From Bacteroidales bacterium (lineage in GTDB: Bacteria > Bacteroidota > Bacteroidia > Bacteroidales > UBA7960), in NCBI GenBank assembly GCA_003559475.1, contig PWLF01000060.1, positions 1 through 44,926 of the forward strand: 44,926 nucleotides of DNA, read 5' to 3'. Positions 28,570 to 38,465 of the stretch are shown here, piece after piece (within the stretch, counting starts at the first letter, position 1; each line of letters starts with the position of its first letter). The notes under the pieces were generated by a model that worked only from the letters and a program-made list of their open reading frames with translations, ran no database searches and had not been told where the DNA came from. The position numbers and the translations under genes were made by a program.

Positions 28570-30021
28570 CTATCCAACACTTCCTTCAAGGCTTATTGAT
28601 AAAAGTTTTTCAGCTTCAACAGCAAATTCCATAGGTAATTTTTTTAATACATCTTTAGCATAACCATTTACTATAAGCCCAATAGCATTATCCATCTCAA
28701 TGCCTCTTTGAAGACAATAGAAAAGCTGATCTTCTGAAATTTTACTTGTTGTGGCTTCATGTTCTACTATAGAAGATTTGTTTTGAGCTTCAATATAAGG
28801 AAAAGTGTGAGCGCCGCATTTATCTCCTAAGAGCAGAGAGTCACATTGTGAAAAATTTCTGGAATTATTAGCATTTTTTCCGATTTTTACAAGACCTCTA
28901 TAGCTGTTATTACTAAATCCTGCAGATATACCTTTGCTAATTATGCTGCTTTTTGTATTATTCCCAAGATGAATCATTTTTGTCCCTGTATCTGCTTGTT
29001 GTTTATTATTTGTGACGGCTACAGAGAAAAATTCTCCCTTAGAATTATCGCCTTTTAGTATTAAGCTTGGATATTTCCATGTTACTGAAGATCCTGTTTC
29101 TACTTGTGTCCAAGAAATTTTTGCATTTTCTTCTTTACATATACCTCTTTTAGTAACAAAATTATATATTCCACCTTTTCCTTCTTTATTTCCGGGATAC
29201 CAATTTTGTACTGTTGAGTATTTAACTTCCGCATTTTTATGAGCAATTATTTCAACAACAGCAGCATGAAGTTGATTTTCGCTTCTCATTGGCGCAGTGC
29301 ATCCTTCAAGATAGCTGACATAACTTCCCTCTTCAGCGACTATAAGAGTCCTTTCAAATTGTCCTGTGTTAGCAGAATTGATTCGAAAGTATGTTGATAA
29401 ATCCATTGGACAACTCACACCCTTTGGAATATAGACAAAAGAACCATCACTAAAAACAGCTGAATTGAGAGCAGCAAAAAAATTGTCAGTATATGGAACA
29501 ACTGTTGCTATATGCTTTTTTATTAACTCCGGGTGCTCTTGAAGAGCTTCACTGAAAGATGAAAATATTATTCCCTCTTTTGCTAATTTTTTCTTATAAG
29601 TAGTAGCTATCGACGCACTATCCATAACTGCATCTACTGCAACTCCTGATAATATTTTTTGTTCTTCTAAAGGTATTCCAAGTTTGTTAAATGTTTCTAT
29701 CAACTCAGGGTCTACATCTTCAATGCTTTCATGTTTTGGCTTTTTTGTTTTTGGAGCAGCATAATATGATATATCTTGATAGTTAATAGGCTGATATTTA
29801 ACATGAGCCCATTCAGGTTCTTTCATAGTTTGCCAATGCCTAAATGCTTTTAAGCGGAATTCTAACATAAAATCCGGCTCATTTTTTTTCTTAGAAATAA
29901 AATGTATTGTTTCCTCTGTTAAGCCTTTTGGGGCTATTTCTGTTTCAATATCCGAATAAAACCCATACTTGTAGTCGCTTTCTTCGGTGAATTTATTAAT
30001 TATATTTTTGTCTTTTTGCAT
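28570..30021 (-). CDS. sufB: Fe-S cluster assembly protein SufB
   Basis: [63 protein letters not shown]. Confidence 0.98.
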   Translation of the reverse strand: MQKDKNIINKFTEESDYKYGFYSDIETEIAPKGLTEETIHFISKKKNEPDFMLEFRLKAFRHWQTMKEPEWAHVKYQPINYQDISYYAAPKTKKPKHESIEDVDPELIETFNKLGIPLEEQKILSGVAVDAVMDSASIATTYKKKLAKEGIIFSSFSEALQEHPELIKKHIATVVPYTDNFFAALNSAVFSDGSFVYIPKGVSCPMDLSTYFRINSANTGQFERTLIVAEEGSYVSYLEGCTAPMRSENQLHAAVVEIIAHKNAEVKYSTVQNWYPGNKEGKGGIYNFVTKRGICKEENAKISWTQVETGSSVTWKYPSLILKGDNSKGEFFSVAVTNNKQQADTGTKMIHLGNNTKSSIISKGISAGFSNNSYRGLVKIGKNANNSRNFSQCDSLLLGDKCGAHTFPYIEAQNKSSIVEHEATTSKISEDQLFYCLQRGIEMDNAIGLIVNGYAKDVLKKLPMEFAVEAEKLLSISLEGSVG

Positions 30022-30154
30022 GAAAAGTTATAATAGTTAAAATTTGATATTGTAAATAAACAAAATCAAAAAAAATTTCTCAAAATTAATCATTTGATTC
30101 TAAATAAAACAAAGAATTATTAAAGATTATAACAAATTGCTTAAATTTTTGTTT

Positions 30155-30373
30155 TTAAGTGTCCTCTTCATTAGATTCCTCATTCATTTCATTAAGTATT
30201 GAATTTACTTCTTTTTCTGTATTAAACAATGCTTTTTTGCAAGTTTTTATAAGAAAAGAAGCTCTTTTTAGTTTTTCCGTCAAATCATCCAAAGAAATAT
30301 TTTCATTTTCAATGTCGTTAACTATATTTTCTAATTCTTCAATTGCTTGTGAATATTTTATGCTTTTAGTCAT
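30155..30373 (-). CDS. xseB: Exodeoxyribonuclease VII small subunit
   Basis: 72 aa, YSQAIEELENIVNDIENENISLDDLTEKLKRA; upstream partner is xseA. Confidence 0.92.
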   Translation of the reverse strand: MTKSIKYSQAIEELENIVNDIENENISLDDLTEKLKRASFLIKTCKKALFNTEKEVNSILNEMNEESNEEDT

Positions 30374-30407
30374 ATCTTTTTTATATAAAAATTAATTAAG
30401 AAAATAT

Positions 30408-31784
30408 TTATTTAGTTTTTATAATACTTGTCATTTTTCCTTTATGCAAAATTGTTTTAATGGTGTCTCCCGGTTTAACCGAATCAGTAGATGTTATTCT
30501 CTTATTGTTGCAAAGAGTTATAGAATAGCCTCTTTCAAGTACTTTCTCGGGATTAAGTTGCTCGGTACGGTTTTTTAAAATATTTACTTTGTCTTTCTCA
30601 ATCTTAATTTGTTTTTTAGTCAAACTATTAATAAGTTTATTATATAAAATCAGCTCAGATTGGCGACCATAGATCTGCTTTACAGGGCTTTGAAGTATTT
30701 TTTCAGCAATGTTGGAAAGACTGGTTTTTTGATGTTTTATTAATTCTAATGACTTATTTTTAATGTTTTTATATATGTTGGTTATATGATATTGTTGGTA
30801 TTGGATTTTGTTAGATGTATGTGCTGATATTATTCCCCATAAGTGTTTAATTGTGTTTTTTTCGTTATTAACATACTTTTCGGAGTTAAATATTAAAGAT
30901 TTTTTGCATTTTTCTAGTCGCGAATAAAAATCTTCAAATTTTTGAATTATAAAATAAGCAACATCTGTAGGGGTTATTTTATTTTCCCATGCAATCATCT
31001 CCACAACCGTTTCATTTGTAGAATGCCCAATTCCTGTTATAACAGGTAGGGGGGAAGTAGCAACCTCTTTTGCCATCTGATAGGAGTCATAGCAATTAAG
31101 ACCAATATCGCCACCACCTCCTCTGATTATTGCAATAGCATCAAAATTATCGGATTGTTTATTTATTTCTCTAAGTTGTGCCGTAACTGTTTCAACAGCT
31201 TTTTCTCCTTGAAGTATAGCAGGGAAAAGGTTATGCTTTATTGAAAACTTGCGAGGGTAATTATTTAATATCTTTAAAAAATCATTATATCCCTTGCTTG
31301 TTTCAACTGATATTATTGCAATTCTTGATGGCAATAAAGCAATTACGTTTTTTTTGTTCTTTTCATATAAGTTTTCTTCTTGAAGTTTATTTATAGTTTT
31401 TTGTTTTTCACGAGCCATTTCACCAAGTGTAAATGATGGCTCTACTTCAACAATGTTTAAAGACAAGCCGTAAACAGGGTGAAAAGAGATTGACGCACGA
31501 AAAAGTATATTAGTTCCTTCTTTAAGGGGTTCTCCTACAGTTTTTAAAAACTCCTCATTTATTTTTTGGTAATTGCTGCCCCATATTGTACATCTTATTT
31601 GAGCTTGAACTTTATTATTTACTTTTTCAACAATCTCAGGATAACAATGCCCACTTCTTGGGTAAAAATTTAGTTTTGCAATTTCGGCTTTTATCCAATA
31701 AGTTGAATTGTACTTTCGCTCAATAACAGACCTGAGACTTTGCGTTATTTCAATAAGAGAAAAGACTCTTCGGTCTTCTTTCAT
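30408..31784 (-). CDS. xseA: Exodeoxyribonuclease VII large subunit
   Basis: Nucleotide-binding OB-like N-terminus, IIRGGGGDIGLNCYDSYQMAKEVATSPLPVITGIGHSTNETVVEMIA, LERGYSI. Confidence 0.96.
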   Translation of the reverse strand: MKEDRRVFSLIEITQSLRSVIERKYNSTYWIKAEIAKLNFYPRSGHCYPEIVEKVNNKVQAQIRCTIWGSNYQKINEEFLKTVGEPLKEGTNILFRASISFHPVYGLSLNIVEVEPSFTLGEMAREKQKTINKLQEENLYEKNKKNVIALLPSRIAIISVETSKGYNDFLKILNNYPRKFSIKHNLFPAILQGEKAVETVTAQLREINKQSDNFDAIAIIRGGGGDIGLNCYDSYQMAKEVATSPLPVITGIGHSTNETVVEMIAWENKITPTDVAYFIIQKFEDFYSRLEKCKKSLIFNSEKYVNNEKNTIKHLWGIISAHTSNKIQYQQYHITNIYKNIKNKSLELIKHQKTSLSNIAEKILQSPVKQIYGRQSELILYNKLINSLTKKQIKIEKDKVNILKNRTEQLNPEKVLERGYSITLCNNKRITSTDSVKPGDTIKTILHKGKMTSIIKTK

Positions 31785-31890
31785 AATATTTGTTTGAATA
31801 AATTATGAATAATCACTGTCTTTAAAACAATTGTATATGATTTTTTAATAATTTATAATAGAATAAATATATAATCTATCATTTTTATCT

Positions 31891-32613
31891 TTAATCAGCT
31901 TTTTCTTTTTTGTGCTCGTTTACAATAAGTTTGAACCCTTTTCCATGAACATTCATAAGTTCAACATTAGGGTCATGATTAAGAGACTTTCTTAATTTGG
32001 CTATGTAAACATCCATGCTTCGTGCATTAAAATAATTGTCATCAAACCATATTTGCTTAAGGGCATCAGATCTATTAACAATTTCGTTTTGATTATCACA
32101 AAGCATTTTTAGTAATTGTGATTCTTTAGAAGTAAGCTTTTTCCTCTTATCTTTATAAGTTAAAAGCTGTCTTGAAAAATCAAAAGTATAATCACCTAAA
32201 TGAAAATAAGTTTTTTGCATTGTTTTATCAGCATCAGGGGCATATCTTTTGTATATAGCATTTATCCTGAGCAGTAATTCTTCCATACTAAAAGGCTTAG
32301 TGATATAATCATCTGCTCCGATTTTTAATCCTTCAATAATATCTTCTTGCATAGTTTTAGCAGTAAGAAAAAGTATTGGAATTTTTTTATCCACTTTTCT
32401 TATTTCTTTAGCTAATGTAAAGCCATCCTTAAGAGGCATCATTACATCAAGTATGCAAAAATCAAAAGATTCATTCATGTATTTATCATGAGCCTCCTGT
32501 CCATTAACACATAAAGTTGTAGGAAATCCTTTGGCTTCAAGATAAGCTTTTAATATTGTTCCTAAATTTGAGTCGTCTTCAGCTAATAAAACTTTAACAT
32601 TTTTTTTCTCCAT
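31891..32613 (-). CDS. OmpR/PhoB-family response regulator (RprY-like)
   Basis: LLAEDDSNLG, FCILDVMMPLKDGF, ITKPFSMEELLLR receiver motifs; C-terminal winged helix with MDVYIAKLRKSL..HDPNVELMNVHGKGFKL. Confidence 0.95.
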   Translation of the reverse strand: MEKKNVKVLLAEDDSNLGTILKAYLEAKGFPTTLCVNGQEAHDKYMNESFDFCILDVMMPLKDGFTLAKEIRKVDKKIPILFLTAKTMQEDIIEGLKIGADDYITKPFSMEELLLRINAIYKRYAPDADKTMQKTYFHLGDYTFDFSRQLLTYKDKRKKLTSKESQLLKMLCDNQNEIVNRSDALKQIWFDDNYFNARSMDVYIAKLRKSLNHDPNVELMNVHGKGFKLIVNEHKKEKAD

Positions 32614-32642
32614 AATTTTAATTTTTTGGTTTATATAAAATC

Positions 32643-34265
32643 TTAATTATTTGCGTTTTCAAATGGTATATATATTGTAAATTCTGATCCTTTATTTAAT
32701 TCGCTTTCTATATTAATTTTTCCTTTATGTTTTTCAATAATTTTTTTAACATAGCTTAAACCCAGTCCAAACCCTTTAACATCATGAATGTTTCCTTTAG
32801 AAATTCTATAAAGATTTTCAAATATTTTTTTTTGGTGAGCTTTACTAATGCCGACTCCATTATCTCTGACTTTAACATATATGCCATAATTTGAGTTTGT
32901 GGTTTCAATTGATATTATCGGACTTTTAACTGAATATTTTATTGCATTGTCAAGAAGGTTGAATATAACATTAGTTAAATGAATTTTATCTGCCTCAATA
33001 TGCTTTTTTTCAGCGCATAGTTTTTTATTTATTATTCCATTTCTGCTTTTAAGTTGTAAAGAAATTTTCTCTATTGCATTTTCAATTATTTCATGAATAT
33101 TAATATTTGAATATTTAAGTTTTAGCTGTCCTTTATCAATTAAAGCAGTTTGGAGCACTTTTTCTGTCATAGATTCAAGCCTGTCGTTCTCTTCATCTAT
33201 CATGGTAACATAACTTTGGTATAGCTTGCCTGTTTTTTGAACGTCTTTGTCATTAAGTGCTTGACAGGCTAAAGAGATAGTTGATATTGGGGTTTTAAGT
33301 TCATGAGTCATATTATTTATAAAATCATTTTTCATCACAGATAATTTTTTTTGACGAATAATTGTAAAGATAATAAAAACAAATGAGAAAATTATAGATA
33401 ATATAAATAATGTAGAAATTCTTAACATTAAATTAAGCTGAGAAAGCACATATCTTTTTTGACCCGGGAAATATAATAAAAGGTATTCAGGGTTATTGAA
33501 AATATGGTTTGGATATAAACTAAAAATATAGCCGTTTTCTAATATTTTTCTTGATTTCTCCTGGTTATATTTACTAGATATTGTGTTTAATATTGGATTA
33601 TAAATCGCTATTTCGTATTCTGTTTTAATTCCTTGATTGGATAATTCTAAATTTAATATTGAATCTAAAATTGGTTGTCTGACTTCATGAGGTAAGTTAA
33701 ACGAAAAAGAGTTGTGAATTATATCATCAAATAAGTCATTGATAATTTTGGTTTTTTCTCTAAAAACTGTAAAAGGGGGCGGGGATTCTTGAAATCTTAT
33801 GGTTTTGTTTTCACTAATATGCTTTTCATTACTAATTGATTTTGGAATACTTATGTTTATAAGGCTTGAATCAAGTATATTGTTAGTGGCTTTTTTATTC
33901 TTGTTTTTATTAATATCAATAGAGGATTTGTTTTTGTTAACAAAGTATGATATGTTTTTTTCCTCTTCTACTTCAATACTGGGTTGTGTAGATATTTGCC
34001 GGTAATATGCTCTATTAAGTGAGTCTAAAAATGAATAAAATTCACTGTAATCGTTGTTTTTAATTCTGTGATTGAATAATTTGTTGGCAAGTTCAATTTT
34101 ATTGTACTTGTATATGGCATTTGAGGCAGCTTCACTAACGCCACGATTAAACTGTACTTCTTTTACCGAGATGGCATTTTTTATCCAGTAAACTTGAATG
34201 TATATTAAACCAATCAAAGATAAAGATATTGCAGTTATTAATAACACTATTATTTTTTTCTTCAT
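32643..34265 (-). CDS. Two-component sensor histidine kinase (RprX-like)
   Basis: Two TM segments; H-box FINNMTHELKTPIS, N-box NVIFNLLDNAIKYS, DNGVGISKAHQKKIFE, GFGLGLSYVKKI. Confidence 0.96.
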   Translation of the reverse strand: MKKKIIVLLITAISLSLIGLIYIQVYWIKNAISVKEVQFNRGVSEAASNAIYKYNKIELANKLFNHRIKNNDYSEFYSFLDSLNRAYYRQISTQPSIEVEEEKNISYFVNKNKSSIDINKNKNKKATNNILDSSLINISIPKSISNEKHISENKTIRFQESPPPFTVFREKTKIINDLFDDIIHNSFSFNLPHEVRQPILDSILNLELSNQGIKTEYEIAIYNPILNTISSKYNQEKSRKILENGYIFSLYPNHIFNNPEYLLLYFPGQKRYVLSQLNLMLRISTLFILSIIFSFVFIIFTIIRQKKLSVMKNDFINNMTHELKTPISTISLACQALNDKDVQKTGKLYQSYVTMIDEENDRLESMTEKVLQTALIDKGQLKLKYSNINIHEIIENAIEKISLQLKSRNGIINKKLCAEKKHIEADKIHLTNVIFNLLDNAIKYSVKSPIISIETTNSNYGIYVKVRDNGVGISKAHQKKIFENLYRISKGNIHDVKGFGLGLSYVKKIIEKHKGKINIESELNKGSEFTIYIPFENANN

Positions 34266-34338
34266 CTTACATTCAATGTTAAATTATTTAATTTTTTATT
34301 TTCTAACATGTAAATTATTGTAAAAATAAATTTAACTA

Positions 34339-34346
34339 CAAAGTTA
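34339..34346 (-). promoter_or_regulatory. Putative -7 element (TAnnTTTG) for the sensor kinase gene
   Basis: TAACTTTG on the minus strand, 74 bp upstream of the kinase ATG. Confidence 0.4.
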
Positions 34347-34373
34347 TTTCCAATAATCATATAAAATTAACGA

Positions 34374-34407
34374 TTAACATTATTTAACAGCTGTTAACTA
34401 ATGTTAA
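34374..34407. promoter_or_regulatory. Candidate operator: 34-bp near-perfect dyad TTAACATTATTTAACAGCTGTTAACTAATGTTAA
   Basis: 32 of 34 positions are symmetric; two TTAACA half-sites 10 bp apart facing two TGTTAA half-sites 10 bp apart; lies upstream of the kinase -7 motif. Confidence 0.55.
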
Positions 34408-34528
34408 ATAATGGTGTTAGTTAAGACTGTCATGCATTATCTTTTTAAGTATAAAGTTGTTTGGGAGAAAAACTGCAAATTTTAGTAAAACAGGTTTTTT
34501 AAGTTTTTTTATCCAAAGTAGTAATAAT

Positions 34529-34579
34529 AAAATAACCATAAAGAAATCTACTTTAACTTGTTTTCTTTATGGTTATTTT
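34529..34579 (-). terminator. Intrinsic terminator downstream of the exbD pair
   Basis: AAAATAACCATAAAGAAA / TTTCTTTATGGTTATTTT perfect inverted repeat. Confidence 0.9.
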
Positions 34580-34599
34580 ATAAAAACTAAATTCTTGTT

Positions 34600-35082
34600 T
34601 TATCTGGAAATTCCGGTTCTAGGCACGTCACCTCTTGCTGTAGAATAGTTTATTCTAAGAGCATTGACTTGCCTGAGTTCTTGTTTGACATCTGTTACTA
34701 TTCCCATAGTAGTTTCTCTATCCACTTTAAGGGAGGTAGTCATTAAAGGTCTCTCAGCTTCAGCTCTTGCTTCTCTTTCAGATGATATAAAAGAAGCTAT
34801 ATCATCAACGCTTGCAAACTGATCATTGAGTTGGATACGAGGTTCGGTTCCAAAAATTTCAGTTTGAAAGGGTGGACCTATATAAATATAACTTACCAAA
34901 GATTTTCTTTCTAATGTTTGTACTTCAGTAGCAAAAGGGAGTTGTGTTCTAACGAACAATTGAGTTTCCCTTAAGGTAGTAGTTACCATAAAAAAGAAAA
35001 GAAGCATAAAAATAATATCCGGCAAAGAAGCCGTATTAATTTTTGGTGTCCCTTTTTTTGTTTCTTTTTTAAATCTGCTCAT
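34600..35082 (-). CDS. ExbD/TolR family biopolymer transport protein (second copy)
   Basis: KINTASLPDIIFMLLFFFMVTTTL N-terminal TM motif. Confidence 0.93.
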   Translation of the reverse strand: MSRFKKETKKGTPKINTASLPDIIFMLLFFFMVTTTLRETQLFVRTQLPFATEVQTLERKSLVSYIYIGPPFQTEIFGTEPRIQLNDQFASVDDIASFISSEREARAEAERPLMTTSLKVDRETTMGIVTDVKQELRQVNALRINYSTARGDVPRTGISR

Positions 35083-35084
35083 AG

Positions 35085-35663
35085 TTATCTTCTACCTCCT
35101 ATATCTTTTGGTTCTGCTTCAGAAATTGCCATTGGCACAGCTTGTCTGACAGCATCAATAAGTTCTTGATCTCTTAATTCAGAGAACTTTATACCGAAAC
35201 TATCTTTGCTAACTTCATCTCTTATTGAGTTTATAGCAGCTGCAAGTTCATTTTGAACCGATATGTACATTTCATAGGATGTTCCTCGGTCATTCTGAAG
35301 CGAAATGACACCCCTTGAAACTTGAAATTCTCCTATATGAGGAATATCTTCAGTCCTTTTTTCAGGTAATGAGGGGTCATTTGTAGGATTTAACAAAAAA
35401 TGTTTTGTTTGTTCTTTTAATCTGTCAATTGATGTTAATTCTCCTTCAACCATTAGCCTGTCATGCCTATCAACAAGTACTACAAAAACATTTCTTTCAC
35501 GAACAGGTGGTGGTTCTGGAGCATTAGGATCAATGGGTGGCGGTAGCATTCTTGTAATACCTGTATCTACATCCATTGTTGTGGTAACAAGGAAAAAGAT
35601 AAGGAGCAAGAAAGCTATATCTGCCATTGAGCCTGCGTTTATTTCGGGTCTCATTCGAGCCAT
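35085..35663 (-). CDS. ExbD/TolR family biopolymer transport protein (first copy)
   Basis: EINAGSMADIAFLLLIFFLVTTTMDVDTGI. Confidence 0.95.
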   Translation of the reverse strand: MARMRPEINAGSMADIAFLLLIFFLVTTTMDVDTGITRMLPPPIDPNAPEPPPVRERNVFVVLVDRHDRLMVEGELTSIDRLKEQTKHFLLNPTNDPSLPEKRTEDIPHIGEFQVSRGVISLQNDRGTSYEMYISVQNELAAAINSIRDEVSKDSFGIKFSELRDQELIDAVRQAVPMAISEAEPKDIGGRR

Positions 35664-35691
35664 ATAATTGGTCTCCTTTTTTTACAGGTTA

Positions 35692-36009
35692 TTACTTATT
35701 AAATATTTTAGCTACTTCGGTAGTTACAGCTGCAACTATTGCTAAGCCTGCAAGAATAAAAACCGAGTTTATTCCTGCACTTACCCAACGTGAAGTTAAT
35801 TCTGATACTGAATTATGTGCTTCGCCGCTGGATATTAAAAATGCAAATAATACTACGCCTACCAAAATACCTAATCCAACTAATGTTCCTATTGCTTTTT
35901 TAAAATCCTTTATAAAATGGATTATAGGAAATATTACTGATGTGGCTATAGCTAAAGCTAATAAACCATAAGTAATATACATGCCTATATTTACTATGTC
36001 TTCATTCAT
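35692..36009 (-). CDS. Small three-TM membrane protein of the ExbB/ExbD cluster
   Basis: 105 aa hydrophobic ORF sandwiched between exbB-like and exbD-like genes. Confidence 0.8.
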   Translation of the reverse strand: MNEDIVNIGMYITYGLLALAIATSVIFPIIHFIKDFKKAIGTLVGLGILVGVVLFAFLISSGEAHNSVSELTSRWVSAGINSVFILAGLAIVAAVTTEVAKIFNK

Positions 36010-36023
36010 AAGGCGAAATATTT

Positions 36024-36848
36024 TTATTTTTTATATTTAATTAAAATGTCCATAAAAGATATTGTTGAATCTTCCATGCTGTTAACCATACCATCAATTT
36101 TTGAAACAATATAGTTGTAAAAAATTTGCAATATTACTGCAACTATAAGTCCAAATACTGTTGTTAAAAGTGCTACTTTAATACCATCGGCAACAATAGT
36201 TGGAGAAATATCTCCTGCTGCAGCAATTGCATCAAAAGCACTTATCATACCAATTACAGTACCCATAAATCCTAACATAGGTGCAATTGCAATAAAAAAT
36301 GATATCCATGTCAAGTTCATTTCAAGGCGACCCATCATAACACTTCCATAAGATACTAAAGATTTTTCAACAACTTCCATTCCTTCTTCATAACGATCAA
36401 GTCCCTGATAAAAGATACTAGCAATAGGCCCTTTTGTATTACGGCATAAGTCTTTAGCTGCTTCAACTCCTCCAGACTTAAGAGCTTCTTCTACATTAGT
36501 AAGTAACTTATCTGTGTTTGTGCTAGATAAGTTAAGGTAAATAATTCTTTCAAGACAAAGAGCCAAGCCAATTATTAAACATAAAAGAACAATACTCATA
36601 AATGCAGGGCCACCCTCCATAAATTGCTCTTTTAAAATATAATGATAAGAAACATCTTCATCAACTGTTTCTTCTGCCTCCAACTCTAGTATGTCTGCAG
36701 GAGTAGGCTCAGGTTCTGCTTCATCAATTACTTCATCATTTTCTGAAACTTCAGTTTGTGGATCATCATGCTCGTCAGCTTTTACAGCATTGTTTATGCC
36801 AAATGAAAGCATTCCGGCTAATGTCAAGAAGACAAATAATTTTTTCAT
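36024..36848 (-). CDS. MotA/TolQ/ExbB proton channel family protein with signal-like N-terminus and acidic extension
   Basis: FIAIAPMLGFMGTVIGMISAFDAIAAAGDISPTIVADGIKVALLTTVFGLIVAVILQIFYN. Confidence 0.95.
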   Translation of the reverse strand: MKKLFVFLTLAGMLSFGINNAVKADEHDDPQTEVSENDEVIDEAEPEPTPADILELEAEETVDEDVSYHYILKEQFMEGGPAFMSIVLLCLIIGLALCLERIIYLNLSSTNTDKLLTNVEEALKSGGVEAAKDLCRNTKGPIASIFYQGLDRYEEGMEVVEKSLVSYGSVMMGRLEMNLTWISFFIAIAPMLGFMGTVIGMISAFDAIAAAGDISPTIVADGIKVALLTTVFGLIVAVILQIFYNYIVSKIDGMVNSMEDSTISFMDILIKYKK

Positions 36849-36922
36849 AATTCAATCTTTACTGGTTTTGTTTTTAAAAAAATGAATTTAATTTATATTT
36901 CACTACGCTATTATTTTTATAG

Positions 36923-37010
36923 CGGAGAGAGAGGGATTCGAACCCTCGATACCCTTTTGAGGTATACACACTTTCCAGGCGTGCGCCTTAGACCGCTCGG
37001 CCACCTCTCC
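36923..37010 (-). tRNA. tRNA-Ser (anticodon GGA)
   Basis: Minus strand GGAGAGGTGGCCGAGCGGTCTAAGGCGCACGCCTGGAAAGTGTGTATACCTCAAAAGGGTATCGAGGGTTCGAATCCCTCTCTCTCCG; long variable arm, paired 7-bp acceptor, GTTCGAATC T-loop. Confidence 0.97.
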
Positions 37011-37167
37011 ATGCTTAAAACCTCTTATTTACAACGATTGTTGATAAAGAGGTGACAGCTTTCGAGTTGCTAAATTACAAAAAAATAAATAACAAAGTTT
37101 ATATTTTTGTAATAAATAAACAAAAAAACTAAAGCATATAAAGAGCGACCTTTTTTACTAATTGATG

Positions 37168-37175
37168 CAAATATA
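37168..37175 (-). promoter_or_regulatory. Putative -7 element (TAnnTTTG) upstream of tRNA-Ser
   Basis: TATATTTG on the minus strand about 158 bp upstream of the mature tRNA 5' end. Confidence 0.35.
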
Positions 37176-37301
37176 ATATTTTTTTTAAGAACGCAAGAAT
37201 TGATTTGTAAAACTGTTTTATTAATATTTCAATGTTTTTTGTTTAAATTTATTGTTTTATTTAATTGATTTTAGCCAAAATTTGTTGAATTTATTACATC
37301 C

Positions 37302-38303
37302 TTATTCTTGAAAAATAATATTGACAACAGTTTGCCCAACAGCATTTAAAGTATTTTTGCAAATCTTATCAATAGTGTCTTCTGTTGTATGCCAATATTT
37401 AAAGAATCCATGTTCAGTACTTGCTTCTTGGTGTATAATATTAATTGTTGGTATATTTCTGTATTTATTAATATAGTAATGGTCATCCATAATAAATCCG
37501 CCTTTGCGATTTATAAAATAATCTTCAAATCCTGAATGACGTGCTGTTTCCCAAACTTTTCTGACTATGTTTGGAGCATAATACATCGAATATCCTTCAT
37601 GCTTAAAAGTTGCTTCGTAAGCTCCAACCATATCAAGCAATATTCCAAACCTTGCATTGTAGTTTGAGATATGTGGATTTTTTGACCAGTATTGTGATCC
37701 TAATGCCCATGTATCATCCTTATATTTGTTTTCGTGTTTAGAATGAACACCGTAATCTTCACCATCAAAAAGAATTATGTCAACGCCTATTTCTATATGA
37801 GTTTTTGATAATAAACGTGCTATTTCTAATAAAACTGCAACTCCACTAGCTCCATCATTAGCACCATCTATTGGTGTATAAAAATTATCAGGGTTAGGAT
37901 CTTTATCAGCAAATGGACGTGTGTCCCAATGTGCTGCAAGTAATATACGGTTTCTGTTTTCAGGATTAAAAGAGCCTATTATGTTTATTAGGTTCAGGTT
38001 TGTACCATCAAAAGCTGTAGCAGTGGTTTCTTGAATATAAACAGTGTCAGAAAAGCGATTAAGAGTTTCCGTTAAATATTTGGCGCATTGTTTGTGTGAT
38101 GACATGTTAGGTACACGAGGTCCAAAATCTATTTGCCGTTTTATATAATAATATGCAGAATCACTATTAAAACTAGGGATGGTAACTTTGTTCTCTTTTT
38201 TTATTGAATTACTATTTTCTTTTTTTCCGGTTGAGTTGTCGCAAGCAACAGTGGTAATTAATAGTGTTGATAAAATTATTATATTATTAATTAATAAGTT
38301 CAT
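37302..38303 (-). CDS. M28 family peptidase / glutaminyl-cyclase-like lipoprotein
   Basis: Lipobox-like TVAC; LAAHWDTRPFADKDP, IDGANDGASGVAVLLEIARLL, LFDGEDYG, DHYYINKYRNIPTINII. Confidence 0.92.
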   Translation of the reverse strand: MNLLINNIIILSTLLITTVACDNSTGKKENSNSIKKENKVTIPSFNSDSAYYYIKRQIDFGPRVPNMSSHKQCAKYLTETLNRFSDTVYIQETTATAFDGTNLNLINIIGSFNPENRNRILLAAHWDTRPFADKDPNPDNFYTPIDGANDGASGVAVLLEIARLLSKTHIEIGVDIILFDGEDYGVHSKHENKYKDDTWALGSQYWSKNPHISNYNARFGILLDMVGAYEATFKHEGYSMYYAPNIVRKVWETARHSGFEDYFINRKGGFIMDDHYYINKYRNIPTINIIHQEASTEHGFFKYWHTTEDTIDKICKNTLNAVGQTVVNIIFQE

Positions 38304-38424
38304 TTTTGTGTATTTTTAAGTTTAGGAGTTAACTGGCATTTTTATTATGCAAATTTAGGATAATAAATAAAATAGGTCTTAAAAATTTTAATATGTTTTT
38401 TAATAATTATTTTATATTTAAAAA

Positions 38425-38455
38425 AGAAGCCGAGTATTTTTATATCTCGGCTTCT
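38425..38455 (-). terminator. Intrinsic terminator immediately downstream of ssrA
   Basis: AGAAGCCGAG / CTCGGCTTCT perfect 10-bp stem followed on the minus strand by TTTTT. Confidence 0.9.
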
Positions 38456-38465
38456 GTATTTTTAG

